DNA from: Lucinisca nassula
Taxonomy: Eukaryota; Mollusca; Bivalvia; Lucinida; Lucinidae
DNA: 64,000 bases
Direction of reading: 5' to 3'
Assembly (NCBI GenBank): GCA_963580285.1
Contig: OY757020.1
Span: 104,535,497-104,599,496, forward strand
In this document: positions 63,946-64,000 of the stretch, in pieces
Layout: every line of letters starts with the position of its first letter
Position numbering within the stretch: the first letter of the stretch is position 1
Made by a program: the position numbers and the translations under genes
Notes under the pieces: model-generated
Told to the model about the DNA's origin: nothing
The model's input: only the letters and a program-made list of their open reading frames with translations
Databases searched by the model: none

Positions 63946-64000
63946 ATTGAAGGCACTCGTTAGAACCGCCTCCACGAGGTGGCTCTAACGAGTACCCACA
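63946..64000. repeat. Hairpin family 1, copy cut by the window end
   Basis: GCACTCGTTAGAACCGCCTC pairs with GGTGGCTCTAACGAGTACC. The outer right arm lies beyond the window. Confidence 0.8.

Overview
This is eukaryotic, intron-type genomic DNA from an animal, most likely a bivalve mollusc. That attribution is inferred from the repeat families and was not tested against a database. No complete host gene could be supported. The window is almost entirely mobile-element sequence. Its dominant component is one family of non-LTR retrotransposon (LINE) with a GC-rich 5' UTR of about 550 bp. ORF1 is a gag-like protein with three zinc knuckles. ORF2 has 1228 aa: AP endonuclease, reverse transcriptase with a YVDD centre, RNase H and a C-terminal CCHC motif. 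The 3' end is a (CAT)n tail. The gene order and RNase H place it near the I group, but its clade was not determined.

Layout. 1-1721: unannotated DNA, a 115-bp perfect hairpin, and the last exon of a Polinton/Maverick-type DNA polymerase B. 1722-7630: LINE copy A, decayed, with a tRNA-derived SINE inside ORF2. 8211-10369: tandemly duplicated 1.09-kb segment carrying pieces of a minus-strand gene with a PC4-like domain. 10370-16133: LINE copy B, decayed. 16485-18255: tandem repeat array with Helentron/HINE-like ends. 18600-20218: short repeats and a 125-bp palindrome. 21060-37275: a tandem array of about 2.1-2.7 kb units that hold minus-strand coding relics and a frozen LINE 5' fragment. It is split by LINE copy C plus a second truncated copy F inside the same target-site duplication.

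37276-42074: a LINE 5' fragment interrupted by a HINE-like element, then two more tandem arrays. 42514-45437: DNA transposon remnants (pogo/Tigger-like, and a hAT-like element with a perfect 8-bp duplication), a truncated SINE and a MITE. 45605-51373: LINE copy D, full length, with both ORFs open and a 13-bp target-site duplication. 52818-56872: a HINE-like array containing the 5'-truncated LINE copy E. 57821-64000: a pogo/Tigger-like remnant, MITEs, two SINEs, pieces of a different non-LTR element, and a cluster of short hairpin repeats.

How the parts fit. Copies C and D look like recent insertions and are candidates for activity. The 3' end of this LINE resembles the 3' end of one SINE here, which would fit SINE mobilisation by this LINE or a relative (inference). 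The nesting gives a relative chronology: polymerase exon before LINE A before SINE; tandem array before LINE C/F; LINE G before HINE H2; HINE H4 before LINE E.
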